DNA of 64,000 bases, from positions 31,009,393 through 31,073,392 of the forward strand of contig CM054140.1 in the NCBI GenBank assembly GCA_028751875.1, in the 5' to 3' direction. The stretch comes from Rapana venosa (lineage: Eukaryota; Mollusca; Gastropoda; Neogastropoda; Muricidae). Below the pieces are notes generated by a model. It was not told the origin of the DNA and ran no database searches. It saw nothing but the letters and a program-made list of their open reading frames with translations. The translations under genes and the position numbers were made by a program. Shown in pieces: positions 24,841 to 36,331 of the stretch (the stretch's first letter is position 1; the number at the start of each line of letters is the position of its first letter).

Positions 24841-27800
24841 TTAAAATCTGAAGACATGCTCTTTAGGAAAATCGCACTCATTCAAAATCTGTTGCATATC
24901 AGCATCAAAAGACCGGGTGCCGCATATCAACACTCTAGTTCCATGGAAGTTATCTCCCAGTTCCTTGGTCAGCAACGCTTTATCAATTCTCCCATGTACG
25001 ATTTCTTCCCCATATTGGTAACAATTACTGGACGAAGCTTCTGGGCAAGGTTCCTGTTGAAAACACACACACAACACACACAAGTATTAGAGTATGACCT
25101 GATGTTACCTTGTGCATAAATCAAAAGTTGTCCTTCATTACCATACAGATCACATAACTTCTCATAACAACAATTATTAATTTACAGATGAAGCTTCCAT
25201 TTTCTTCACAGCACATGGATATTTGTAGCCACCTCAATCAACTGAGAAATAGAATGTCAACGATACATTTTGTTTTAATATATATGATAAAGAAAACAAT
25301 GTCTGGTTTTTGGTAAACCTGTACATCTTTGAGTATTTTTCAGGCAGCAGTAACAACCCCTTTTATCTCCCACTTCACCCCCATCACACTGCCAAACTCT
25401 CCAATGGTATCAGGCTGTGTAACACATTTTTAATTCAGTTCTAAATCTCCTATGTGTATTAAAAATTAAGACAAGTTTTTCTTGTCATGGAACAAAAAAG
25501 AAAGCTCACCAAGAAAATGAGGTAGTTACAACAATACCAGTGAAAATGATCGCAAAGTGGTAAGAGATTACACATAAACAATTTTTTTTTTTTTGGGGGG
25601 GGGGGGTGGATCCATCAGAGGACCTTCTTTCTAATTTCTATTTTCTTCTCTAGTATATCAGCCCCCACCCCCATTCTCTCTCTTTCTCTGCAACAAAAAT
25701 ACAACCCATCTGATGCAAGATGACCAAAATGCTTATGATATAGGACTGTACATATAAACATCAGTCTAACTAACATCATTCTGCTTTACAATGATCATGG
25801 CATCATAATTTTAAAAACTACTCAAACAATGTTACTGTCTTGCATTATGTTGTCTGTAATTTATGTAGTTTTCTTGTATACATCAAAAATCTTTTGCTCT
25901 GATATGTTGAGAATATGTTACAAGCAGACATGCTCTGATTCCATGTGCCTTAAGTACATTCATATCTTTTCGTGATGGGGTGTGTTAAGTTGTAACTGGT
26001 CTGGATATCTTCTATGATAAAACTGTTCAGTGTTGCATCTCCTTCTGCACAACTTACCTGGCTGAGCATATAAACAGCAGAGAAGTTCCAGAACTGCCGC
26101 CACTCCTGAATGTCCGTTCATCAGAACATCTGTGTAGGTCCTACAGGCGTAGAGCAGACGTATCCTCCCTTCCTCCTCCTCAGTGGACAGCAGGGCCTGT
26201 ATCAGCTGAGCCATGGGGGCAACCCCTGTGCCTGCAGCTAGCAGCAGCACTCTGCTGTACTGGAAAGAATGTTCAAGGAGACGCATGGTTACTTTTCAAG
26301 ATTAGAAGAGATATTATCCATATGATACCGGATATGTGACATTATGGATAAAACACATCGACCTAGAAAGGCTTGGGACAGACATGAGAAACAAATAGGT
26401 TTTTTGTTGTTGTTTTTTTCCAGATTGGTCCAAAACTTTGGCAGAAATGCAAAATTCAGTTACACTTAGGGTGTACTGTATAATTCTCAGCAGTTGGTAG
26501 TCACAGATGTTCCTCAATCCACAGTATAAAAAACAAAACAAAAAACTTGTTGTGACTTTGACTGATATACATATGTGTAATTTATGTTTGTGAGTATCAT
26601 TTTTTTTCTCCAGCCATTAAAAACTGCTGATCTTCAACATTATTTGATTCACTGTCTTCACCATCTGTAATCTGAATAAGTGAATGTGAAAAAAATACAT
26701 TTGTGTTCATTCCAAACTGAAAAAATGTCCCACTGAACTAGAAATACAATTTTCATCAGGTTTTTACTTTCAGTACTTGTACTGATGATCCTTCAGCTCA
26801 AGATACAAAAAAATTCAGGCATGATTAAGAAAAACAACAAAAAGATAAAATAAAAAACAAGCTGCTACTAATGGAATATCCATAAAGAGAAAAAAAGGAA
26901 TACCCATAGAGGAAGGGAAAAAACAATGTTCATAACATAACTCACAAGCCAATTAACTTAATGCCAGAACCATCAGGCATCTGTTAATCAGTGCTTATCT
27001 ACACATGACCCTAGAATAAGATCATGAGCATAATTTCTGTCATATCACACGTAACTACTTGTACTGTACACATAACAGGAATGATAAGTTATTACAAAAT
27101 ACTTTAAAAAATTCACTTACACTGTACATGTAATAGGAGAGTAAGTTACAGCAAAATCCTTTTTTTTTTTAACCCAAAAAAATAGGGACTAGTCAAAGGA
27201 CCAAATGATCAAATACAAAAGTGATTTCATCATTTACTAATTTTACATTTTTTCAAAATTGGAATCCAGCTTCAAGACTTTCATTTAAATACAAAAACAT
27301 TCTGAACATAATACACATTATCATGATTATGTTACCAACCTCATTAGGGATGTACTGTAAATTTCCAAAAGGTCCTCGTATATCGAGCCAGTCTCCAACT
27401 TGCCACTGTTTCACAAACTGTGACATGCGACCAAGCTCATACACCTGTAAGGTAAATGTTACATGTGTTCAGAGGCCAGAATGCTAAAAATCACAGCTAG
27501 TTGTTTATTAGATAAGGGTTTCTAAAGGTGTTTGAATTTTTTTCAAAGCTAAGTGGTTTTTTAACTTGATGGGAAGACAAGATGAACTGAATGATACAAT
27601 CAAAAGGACAGAGAGAGCAGATAGAAAGAAATTCTCTTGATAAAAGGCATGGTTGATTCCTTGATGTTGATCTACAGCAGACTGATTCTTGGTGCAGGGT
27701 TTTCTGCTTTCTTTCTTTGTTTGTTTGTTAGTGAGATGTGGTTGTTTTGGCTTGGTTCCACAAGGGGGGATGGGGGGGGGGGGGGGGGGGGGGGGGAGGT

Positions 27801-28329
27801 GTTGTTTGTTGAGAAATTTTGTTGGCTTGTTTGTTAGAGGTTTGGGTTTTTGTTTTTTTTGGTATTGGTTTTGCTTGGGGTTGTTCACTTGTTGTTTGTT
27901 TGTGTTGTTGTTGTTTTTTTTTTGCAGAGTGGGGGAGGAGGTAGTTGGGATAATTTTGGAATTGCTTCTGTTTTGTGTTTTCCTGTCTGGATACAATTAC
28001 ATAAAATTCCAAAAGAAAACATTTCTTTATTAAACTTTAACAATCTAAAGATATAGATAATATGTTGAATATAAATCACATAATTATCATATTGATTACT
28101 CAGATCAAGTTCAAATTAACAACAACAACAACAAAAAGCTGGAAATAACCACGTAACTGGGCATACAAAGATAAAGATCACAGCCTATTGAAAACAAGAC
28201 ATACAATGATACAGAACTTTATTAAGTTAGTTACTAACCTTGATGAGAAGCTGAAAGGAGCCTTTCAAGGTAACGTCAGAGACCGGTGTATACTGACGCG
28301 TGATGCTCTTGCCCTCACTGCATACTCTG

Positions 28330-28364
<35 letters not shown>

Positions 28365-30603
28365 CACACACACACACACACACACAGCGCATGCACACAG
28401 GTGCATACATTACAAGCAATGAAATTAATATCTTTTGTATAAAAAAAAACAACAAAAACCCCATAATGCTTGTAAACAGAACATGTCCACTATTATTTGG
28501 ATATAAAACTGTCTTGGATTTCTTTCAATATGAAACTGTCTTTGGATATATGAATCATGCCTTTTTGATAATAAATGAAAACTGTTTTTTTCTTCATCAG
28601 AAAGTGTTCTCTACAATGGGGGATGTTTTGTTCTATTTGGCTCTGCCACTGAACCTCTATTGTCCCTAGAAAAACGTCTGGTAGTAGGTGTTGTTCTATA
28701 TGATAAGCTGGACTAGTACCTCTGATAAGGAACTAGAAAATATTGAATACAATATCTTTTGTGTACATGTTTGTATTTTCCCCCAACCTTATGTTTATCT
28801 GCTCCAATATTATATCTTTGTTTCAGCATGGATGTTCACACCATTTTTGTTGTGTGAAAATGACATGAAACTAGAAAAGGAGAACAAAAATGAAGAAACC
28901 ATGGAACACAATCAAACTCCTGTCTCCTCTTATGAGTAACATGGTTGTGAGAAGAAAAAATAAAACACCAACCCTACTCAAATAGAGCTCTCAGTGGGCT
29001 GCTGGCTACAAATTGATCCAGGGGGTTTCTGTGCAGGGTCACATCAGTATAAAGTGGCGTAAGAGTAACAGCTATGAGGCTTCACAGCTTAGGGGGAAGA
29101 TGCAAAATAAATAAGTAAATAGATCAAAACAAAAAATGAGAAAAACATAAAACAAAAATTATATATATATATATATATTCTCAATTATATATATATATAT
29201 ATATATTCTCAATTATATTTATATTCAGTGTTGTTGATGACTCACCTTATGACGACGTGTTGTCCTGGCAGCAAGCCTAAACACTGACTGTGCCCCAGCT
29301 GACAGGTAAACCTCCAGGTGTCGCGTGTCTCCTGTGTGATGGACTGGATCTGATACTGCTGGTACTCCGCGCTGGACAGCTCTGCACTCTGCCATCAATC
29401 AAACCACACTCCACTTTGAACAATCAAACATACATATATAAGGCTACCTGACTCTCCACAGGCAAGTAACAGACATCATTTTCCAGCAGAATCTGTGGTC
29501 ATGAATACACACCAGCTATCAACTCCATCACAGTTCAGCTTGTCACTATCATCATAAATAATCATGGGTTATGTCAGCTACTGAGCTAGTCTAAACTGAG
29601 ATTTGTTGCAGCTATAATTGCTGTTGTTGTTGAACATTGCATGTTCCCAAGCTCAACACCTGGGGTCACCCAGAATATGCACTCTGACTCACACATCCCA
29701 CCTGAGAGCATAGGCAGACAGTGACACTGAAGGAGATGCTTGCCGCCATGATTGTTTTCAAGTTCCTTGCCTTATGAAGTTATGCAGCTATACTCCATCT
29801 TCAGGTGATTTTTTTTATCCTTGCAGCTTGTTATCATAAGAGCTTATCACAGCTAAAGACAATATCAACAATCATGTTAATTAAAGCATGGAGAGCTTTG
29901 AACACAGCCTTGATAACCACTCACTACCACTACAAGTACTACACACCCACTGACCCCCACCCACCCCCAAATATCCCTGACTTTAGTTTTTTTTTCTTTC
30001 AAAACTCTGATTGAACAAAGTAAAATATTTTCAAACCATCACACAATGTTCTTTCTGATATTCAACTTCTTTCAAATTCATCTCAGAAACACATACCTAA
30101 AACAAATGGTCAGAATTTATCAACTTTTCTCAACAAATCCAATAAAAATGCAACATCAAAGCAAACCACAAATCTATGCTAACTGTACTTGTAAGATACA
30201 TTGCTGTATAAGTTCTTGTAATTCTACCACAGTTAATTATTCATTCAGGTGGGGAAGAAACCTTTCCAGCAGCCATTAGGCTTTACCTCATTCTCTGATT
30301 AAAACAACTACAAGTTCACTAAAAGTGATCATCTAACAAACACTGCATAAATTTATCCTTATAAATACAATATCAACTCACTGAGATTTTAAAACATCAC
30401 TTGCTGTTTCTTACCACATAATCTTCAGACTCTGTCTCAGCACATTCAGAAGATGTCAGGGGTTGTCCTGACTGAATCCGCGCACACTCTCTCTCCCAGA
30501 TTGCCAGCTCTTCAGCATAGATGTCCAGGACACATGGCACACACCCATTCCCACAGCAGTCTGAATCCAAAGGCTTCTCTGGCTTTTCCGGAAGTTTCTC
30601 CAT
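24841..30603 (-). CDS. CYB5RL: NADH-cytochrome b5 reductase-like protein, six coding exons
   Basis: FAD/NAD(P)H-binding reductase-type protein that would pass electrons from NADH to a haem partner. Exons in transcript order: 30415-30603, 29246-29388, 28239-28326, 27340-27444, 26058-26259 and 24841-25053, all with GT..AG borders. An in-frame TGA 12 bases upstream of the ATG supports the start. Residues about 17-35 (CCGNGCVPCVLDIYAEEL) are the oxidoreductase-like N-terminal module specific to CYB5RL. PGQHVVIR and RQYTPVS are the FAD-binding segment, GPFGNLQYIPNE follows, LLLAAGTGVAPMAQLIQAL is the nucleotide-binding motif, and the protein ends VLICGTRS..HVFRF. Predicted length is about 312 residues, close to human (315). 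Exon 5 needs a frame correction to join exon 6. The gene lies 336 bases downstream of the small unidentified gene on the same strand. Confidence 0.93.
26058..26259 (-). CDS. CYB5RL: CYB5RL exon 5 with internal frame break
   Basis: The exon begins in phase 0 with YSRVLLLAAGTGVAPMAQL and reads to TYTDVLM. From about position 26118 the family-like sequence TDIQEWRQFWNFSAVYMLSQ continues in a different frame to the GTAAGT donor. That second frame leaves in phase 0, as the last exon requires; the first frame does not. The exon is 202 nt where 204 (or 201) is expected, consistent with 2 lost bases or 1 gained. Confidence 0.88.
27690..27935 (+). repeat. G/T-only tract with 25-base G-run
   Basis: G and T make up nearly all of this stretch. 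The G-run at about 27772-27796 is interrupted by nothing. It lies in the CYB5RL intron between exons 3 and 4. Confidence 0.88.
28329..28387 (+). repeat. (CA)n microsatellite abutting a CYB5RL splice acceptor
   Basis: A long CA repeat begins a few bases upstream (in transcript sense) of the acceptor for exon 28239-28326. On the transcript it reads as GU repeats directly before the AG. Confidence 0.85.
29160..29225 (+). repeat. Duplicated (AT)n plus TTCTCAATTAT unit
   Basis: Two consecutive copies of an AT repeat followed by TTCTCAATTAT lie 20 bases from CYB5RL exon 2. Confidence 0.85.
29621..29712 (-). repeat. AAC-tailed dispersed element, copy 1 (reverse)
   Basis: Read on the - strand: CAGGTGGGATGTGTGAGTCA, GCATATTCTGGGTGACCCC and TTGAGCTTGGGAACA, then an (AAC)n tail. 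The same order occurs at 44905-45115 and 46225-46412. Confidence 0.75.
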
Positions 30604-30939
30604 ACTTTTCAGCGTTCACAGATCTTACAATGTCTAGATGTAACTTTTGTGCCTGTCATTTCTCTTCCAGTTTCAAATACAGTCTCCATGTAATGTTCAT
30701 TTTCAGTGCAAATTCTACAAAATACTCTTAAAAATCCGTCCTCTATTAAGATTATTATTATCAAAAGAATATCACAAATTTCATCCACTGCAGGTACATA
30801 ATACTTGTTGAGAATTGTTCTAGAAATGTCGATTTACCAGAAAGGTGTGGTTTTGTGACTCTCATTTCTCGCTACCACCTGTGGTTTGGTTTTGCTGAGG
30901 GGCATGTCATACTGGAGACAGGTCCACCATGAAACACCT

Positions 30940-31308
30940 TCACCTGCCTGACGTTTGGACACAGCGGTGTATCGTGTGTGGTGGTGGTCTGGTGAATGTT
31001 GTTGTTGTTGATGGTGGGTGCTGGTGTCTTTCCTGTAACGTTGGTATGTTCATGACAGAGGAGTTGTTGTGACACACTGTCCATCCTGCAGCACTGCCAT
31101 TCTGACTGTAGTAGTTGTAGACTTGGTAATCGTCATCACTCTCACGTTTGCGCTTTCCTGTAAAGGAAGACATCAATTGATTGATATGATTATGAGGGAA
31201 AATGCTTTTAAAAGTTTCAAACCACACACGCGCACACACACACACACACACACACATACACAAATGTACCATCTGGACATAAAAATTTAACTTGACTTTA
31301 CACACACA

Positions 31309-31351
<43 letters not shown>

Positions 31352-32165
31352 CATTCATGTGGAATGTATGTATATATCATCTTTACCTTACTGCCATGGC
31401 CTAAATGTACATCCTATTAATGACATGCATGTTTTCTGAAATCAGACACATAGGGTTGTTTGGTTCTGAACAAATAATTTAGAGACTGGCTATTGAAGCT
31501 GTTTTAAAGCAGAGCACATACATGTGAGATTGCCACAAACCAGGTCAATCAGCTGGGGACAGGGGCCACAAAGTGTTACCTTTCTCAAGAAACTTGATTT
31601 TCAACAAATGACTTCCTTTGTGTTTCTTATACAAACAACAGGTACACCTTATTCCAGTTCTTCACATCATCGTCAGAAAATCAACACAAATGTGTGGACA
31701 CACAAAAGCAGACGAACCGGATGTAACACTCGCTCTTCCTATTCCGGGTTCTTGGGGTGCCTAGTTACATAACGCTGCCTATGTGCAACAACATTCAGCT
31801 GACCGCGTGGAATTCTTTTTACCCCCCTTAATTAATGCGTTGTCATCATGACGTTGTAGTGTTTGAGGAGCTCTCCCCCCCGCCCCCCTTTTTTTTTTGG
31901 AGGGGGTGGGGGTAGTAGTTTTATCGGCTAAATCACTCCCGCAAAGACGAACTCGAATGAAAGAAAACAACTACATGACTGTAGCTTAATCTTCGGCTTG
32001 AAAAAGGCAAACTCTCCAGGCCTACCCAAGAAGATGACAGTTACTATCAGATCAACGATCGTTACAAACAAGTACAAACTTACCTCCTGCTCTGCCCTCT
32101 GATCCAGTATTTCGAATCATTTGCTCACTATACGTTCTCACACTGTTTGGATCAGCCTGGTCCAT
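30940..32165 (-). CDS. Unidentified small two-exon gene, 99 codons
   Basis: Exon 1 (32084-32165) starts MDQADPNSVRTYSEQMIRNT and ends in phase 1 at GTAAGT. Exon 2 (30940-31157) opens after a TTTACAG acceptor in matching phase, giving KRKRESDDDYQVYNYYSQNG and then a His/Thr/Pro-rich tail. KRKR is a possible nuclear localisation signal; no other domain was recognised. After GSAAG a second frame also stays open (ending KPNHRW at 30872), so a one-base error could change the C-terminus. The promoter has CCAAT and NRF1-like sites, and the stop is only 336 bases upstream of the CYB5RL start. I do not recognise the family. A conserved metazoan nuclear protein is possible but unproven. Confidence 0.6.
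31203..31350 (+). repeat. (CA)n microsatellites and an AAATTT-ACTTG tail fragment
   Basis: CA repeats at about 31228-31258 and 31301-31348 flank ATGTACCATCTGGACATAAA, followed by TTTAACTTGACTTTACAC. That matches the tail of the ACTTG element at 44050-44320. The block lies in the intron of the small gene. Confidence 0.75.
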
Positions 32166-32294
32166 ATTAGAGCGGTTAACACTGATTCTTGAAATGACAA
32201 TTATTCTTTTTCATCAAAGACCGACAGCAACTTTTCCAACGGAAACACATGTGTCTTAATGATACAAGGTTCCTTCCTACAAGAGGTCTTTCTT

Positions 32295-32335
32295 AAAAAC
32301 ATGCGCAGAGTGGCACCAGGTCTGATTGGTCAACG
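32295..32335 (-). promoter_or_regulatory. Promoter elements of the small unidentified gene
   Basis: On the - strand there is a CCAAT box (GACCAATCAG, 32322-32331) and an NRF1-like CTGCGCATG (32300-32308), about 135-165 bases upstream of the ATG at 32165. This is typical spacing for an animal housekeeping promoter. Confidence 0.5.
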
Positions 32336-32674
32336 CCTTGACCGTGGTCATTGCAATGTTTATCATTCATAGGACGCTAGAGAAAAACAACAACAAACAC
32401 CGAAACATGAACTTGGCCTTAATTACAGAATTAGCTAAACTCGACAAATAATAGAGCCAGATCAATATGTTGAAGAATAAACAAACGAACGAAAGAATAC
32501 TAAGTTGAATAATAATATAAAGTAATCATATTCGTTAAAAAGCAAGTGATAGGATAGGTTGGATTGCTTTGGGGTTGGGTTTTTTAAACAACAAGAAAAA
32601 CAATTACCGAAACTGGACAAATGATGAATAGAGCTATACATTGAAGACAAAACAAGCAAACAGTAAGGACAGCG

Positions 32675-32766
32675 AGTGATAATAATAATAATTAATAATA
32701 ATAATAGTGATGGTGATGATGTATGCAATTTATATCGCGCTGAATCTTGCAGAGCAATAAATCAGG
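32675..32766 (+). repeat. AAT-repeat plus TATATCGCGC element, copy 4
   Basis: (AAT)n, then GATGATGTATGCAATTTATA, TCGCGCTGAATCTTGCAGAG and CAATAAATC: a diverged copy of the unit at 15458. Confidence 0.8.
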
Positions 32767-33007
32767 GGGGGTATTAAAAAAAAAAAACCCTATTAACTTG
32801 GAAAGCAAAAATGGATAACCACACAGAGCTGAATCGTCTGCTTGAATTAAAAGCTACACATATAAAGGTCCGAAATAGTTTGACCAAAAAATGTGAATAA
32901 CAGAAAAGAAAAAAAACCAGCCTTTTTCTGACTTAAAAAGGCAAAACAGAAACTTAATGATGTCTAGAAGCTTACAAAAACAAAGGTAAAAATTAAAACT
33001 CCCCCCC

Positions 33008-33038
<31 letters not shown>

Positions 33039-33583
33039 ACACACACAAACAAAACAAAACAAAACCCCTCAACGACCCGTAAATTTGCGACTACGAAGTA
33101 CACAATATTAATATGTATCAGTACGCGTGCGCTGAGTGTTAAACACATGCAGAAGAATATCATTGTCATCATAAAAGCGGCAACAAAATTTCCGTGAGTA
33201 TAAGAAGAGAAAATAAGATTAAACTTTTTTATTTAAAAACAATATTATGAGAAGAAGATTCACGTTTGTGGTCAATGGGAAACTACTCATCAAATCACGC
33301 AATATCAGATAAGCGTGAGTTACGTCCCTTAAAAGATCTGCTGTCGTTACACCTAGGCTACCTATGCTGCTTTATATTATTATATTATGTAAAGCATCAA
33401 TCAGCCACATTGGAGCAGTAGCGAACACAATTTACGAATTAGTTGTTGTTTTGCTGACTGAGATTCCTCCATTGTTTAGAATACAGAAAAATCGAAATAC
33501 TTAGCCTTGTAATAGCAAACGGAACTCTGTGTGTGTGTGTGTGTGTGTCTGTTCTTTTCTTTAAAAAAAAAAAGTTTTATTCT

Positions 33584-33918
33584 GTTATATTGGGGATAAT
33601 GGAATAAGCATTTATGTGGGTGGTTTTTTTACATCCAATCCCCGTGTGTATGCGGATTTGTAAATTCTGTCATCTGTTCCCACCGGTACACATTGGCCTA
33701 CTCTTACGAAAAGCGGAACAGGATTTAACGTGTGCGCAAGATGTTCTACGTGCGTTCGCACACGGGGCCTCGGTTTATAGTCTCATCCGAAAGACTTTTG
33801 GGGAGAGTGGAGTCTGCACTGATGTTAACTCCAGGGGAAAATATCCCCTTGAACGGGAATCGAACTCGGGTCGTCAGATTGCCAGCGCAATGTTCTAACC
33901 ACTAGGCTATCCCGTCCC
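33584..33918 (-). mobile_element. Full-length tRNA-derived SINE, tail type A
   Basis: On the - strand: box A-like GGGATAGCCTAGTGGTTAGA, box B-like GAGTTCGATTCCCG, a body with GACTCCACTCTCCCC, GAACGCACGTAGAACATCTT and CACACGTTAAATCC, then GTAGGCCAATGTG, GGGAACAGATGACA and CACACGGGGATTGGATGT, ending CTTATTCCATTATCCCC. The head is a polymerase III promoter of tRNA type. No protein is encoded. Confidence 0.85.
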
Positions 33919-33978
33919 TGTGTGTGTGTGCGAGCATGTGTGTGCGTGCGTGCGTGCGGGCGTGCATGCATGCGTGCG

Positions 33979-34071
33979 TGTCAAAGTCAAACTTTTATTT
34001 TCAGATGGTACATTGAATATGCAGTGCATTTGCTTTTTTTTTTTTTTCCCATCAAGCCATCTATCTAAAGA
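33979..34071 (-). mobile_element. ACTTG-tailed retroelement 3' end, copy 1 (reverse)
   Basis: On the - strand: AGATAGATGGCTTGATGG, an A-run, GCAAATGCACTGCATATTCA, GTACCATCTGAAAATAAAAG and TTTGACTTTGACAC. It matches 44218-44320 word for word apart from substitutions. Confidence 0.8.
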
Positions 34072-34129
34072 AAAAAGAGAGAGAAAAAAAAAAGATAATA
34101 TATATGCAGACATAGAATTAAAAACCTAA

Positions 34130-34154
34130 TGGTGTGTGTGTGTGTGTGTGTGTG

Positions 34155-34192
<38 letters not shown>
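34130..34192 (+). repeat. (GT)n microsatellite
   Basis: A long GT repeat directly follows the ACTTG-tailed fragment. Confidence 0.9.
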
Positions 34193-34193
<1 letters not shown>

Positions 34194-34641
34194 CTTGGAT
34201 TATTGATGGATGAGCTAACAGATACACCACTCGTCCTCTCACACACTGTCAGCCAAACATGCATTCATGGGCTGGCTTGCCAGTATGGCTGAACAAAATA
34301 CATCACTCTGCAAGCAGACAAGATACATAATAATATCTTCTTTTTTTTAAAAACTCAGTCTGATGTGTTTTGGGTTTTTTTTTAATATATTTATCCAAAG
34401 CTGATGAAACTTTGGGGGTGGGGGAGGGAAGAGAAAAGAGAGAAAACTCGCCGAGTTCTCTTTTGTGTATGTGCCATTTAGCTTATACCGACCAAAAAAA
34501 AAAAAGGTGGGATTTAATCACGTTTAAAACGAGAAGCATACACGGCACGAAAACGAAAGCAAAGCAAAACAACGATGACGACAACAACAACAACGACGAC
34601 GACAACAACAACAATAACAAAGTTATATAAAACAAATCTTT

Positions 34642-34686
<45 letters not shown>

Positions 34687-34744
34687 TATAACAAAAAAAA
34701 TTACCCAGGTCATCTCTTGGCTTACAGCAAGAGCAAATGTGACT

Positions 34745-34855
34745 ATTATATAATATTATATATATATATATATATATAATATATATATATATATATTATA
34801 ATATATATATATATATATATATAATATATAAATATATATATATAAAGTACGCATA
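34745..34855 (+). repeat. (AT)n block, palindromic
   Basis: About 110 bases of TA repeats with AATA breaks that can fold into several hairpins. Confidence 0.9.
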
Positions 34856-34973
34856 TTATAGGATATGTAATGTAATTTTGGTATAACCATATGCAACAAA
34901 TACTTATAGCTAAAACACAAAGGATTGAGAAGAAGAATGGCTAGTAGTAGTGGTGGTAGGAGGAGGAGTATAC

Positions 34974-34988
34974 TACTACTAATACCTC

Positions 34989-35040
<52 letters not shown>

Positions 35041-35042
35041 GA
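34974..35042 (+). repeat. (CTA)n trinucleotide repeat
   Basis: ACT/CTA repeats with a short ACC interruption. AT-rich flanks hold nothing recognisable. Confidence 0.85.
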
Positions 35043-35579
35043 GAATAATAATGATTATAATTCAGAGAGGAGACTTGATCAGGACAACCTAAATACCGAG
35101 GAGAAGTGCTGTTGCAGAGACAGGGACACTACAAGCAGGCTTTTTTTTTCTTTTGTTGTTGTTTAGAAATCCTGTCGCATGCCTGCTTCTACAACAAACA
35201 GCGGGGAGGTTCTTGCTCATAACAGAAATTAAGGCATGCGTGTTTTTTTTTTCCTGGTGCTATAGTTGGTTCTTTTTTGCATTGGTTTTGGTTGTCTTTG
35301 GTTGTTCCTTCAAGCCAAAGATCCTTGTGGAGGCTTATCAGAGGTAAAGGAAAGATGCAGAGAAAGACATTTCTTATTTTGGAAACTGAGCTGTATCAGT
35401 CTAAGCGGATGCAAACAAACCAAAAATCCCTATCTTTAGCTAGCTGGGTTTTTTTTTCTGTTGACAGCTAAAAGGAAACTCGAAGCGGGAGGAGCAGCTG
35501 TTGTCCTAGCAGGAGCATAAAAACAAGGACAGAAAAGGAAGAAAGTGACAATAGATCCAGCTGGCAAAGGCGAACACTG

Positions 35580-36000
35580 GGGAACAGGATAGCCTGGAGG
35601 TTAGATCATTCATAGAGTGTTGAGCTCATGATCTCATGACGCGGGCGGGTTCGAGCCACCACTGAATGGTCCTGTTCAAGGGGACCCCCACCCCCACCCC
35701 CTGGAGTTACTCTCAGTACTCTCCCTCTCCCCTGAGAGGCTTTCGGGTGAGACTATAAACCGAGGTCTCGGTGCGAACGCATGCAGAACATTTTGCACAC
35801 TTGTTAAAAACCCGTTTCCCTTTGGAAAGAATAGGCCAAGTCGGTAGTAACGCAGGACACTTTTTTTTTAAACGCATACACACTGATGTCTTGTTTAAAC
35901 GAGGTCGGAATGCGGCTACCTTCATGGTGGACAAAAACGGTCCCATACGCAAAATCTTACCGTTAGTGAACATCGGAGACCTAGCCAAGGAACAGGGAAA
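35580..36000 (+). mobile_element. tRNA-derived SINE with tail type B
   Basis: Head ACAGGATAGCCTGGAGGTTA, box B GGTTCGAGCC, body AGACTATAAACCGAGGTC and GTGCGAACGCATGCAGAACA. After the CACACTGATGT junction the tail is GGTCGGAATGCGGCTACCTT, GTCCCATACGCAAAATCTTA and GACCTAGCCAAGGAAC. The body equals tail-A copies; the tail does not. Confidence 0.8.
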
Positions 36001-36331
36001 GGGGGGCAGGGGGGGAGGGGAGGGGAGCACTGAGAAGAAAAAATAATATTAGTTGAAAAACCCAGTAACAACCTGTGACATGAGCAACAAGTACATTATA
36101 GCCATTTAAAAAAAAACAACAACCAAAAAGACAGTGGCACCAAGCGAGTGAAACCGGTTTCTCTTTTTTGGGTTTTGGTGTGTGGGTTGTTATTGATGTT
36201 ATTTTTCAGTTTCTGAAGGACGTCAGTGCGTGGGACAACTTCGTACACTAACGTACACCATAAAGTTATTTGTTCAGAAAGGTGTTGTTTAAAAAAAAAA
36301 TTTTTAAGGTGAGAAAGTGTGAGTGTGTAAT

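Noticed and set aside
30872..31084. Independent - strand gene starting MDSVSQQLL
   Set aside because: It lies inside exon 2 of the small gene in another frame, with no promoter or acceptor of its own. Kept only as an alternative C-terminus.
33840..33917. tRNA gene at the head of the SINE
   Set aside because: The same head recurs at several places joined to the same body, so it is the SINE promoter.
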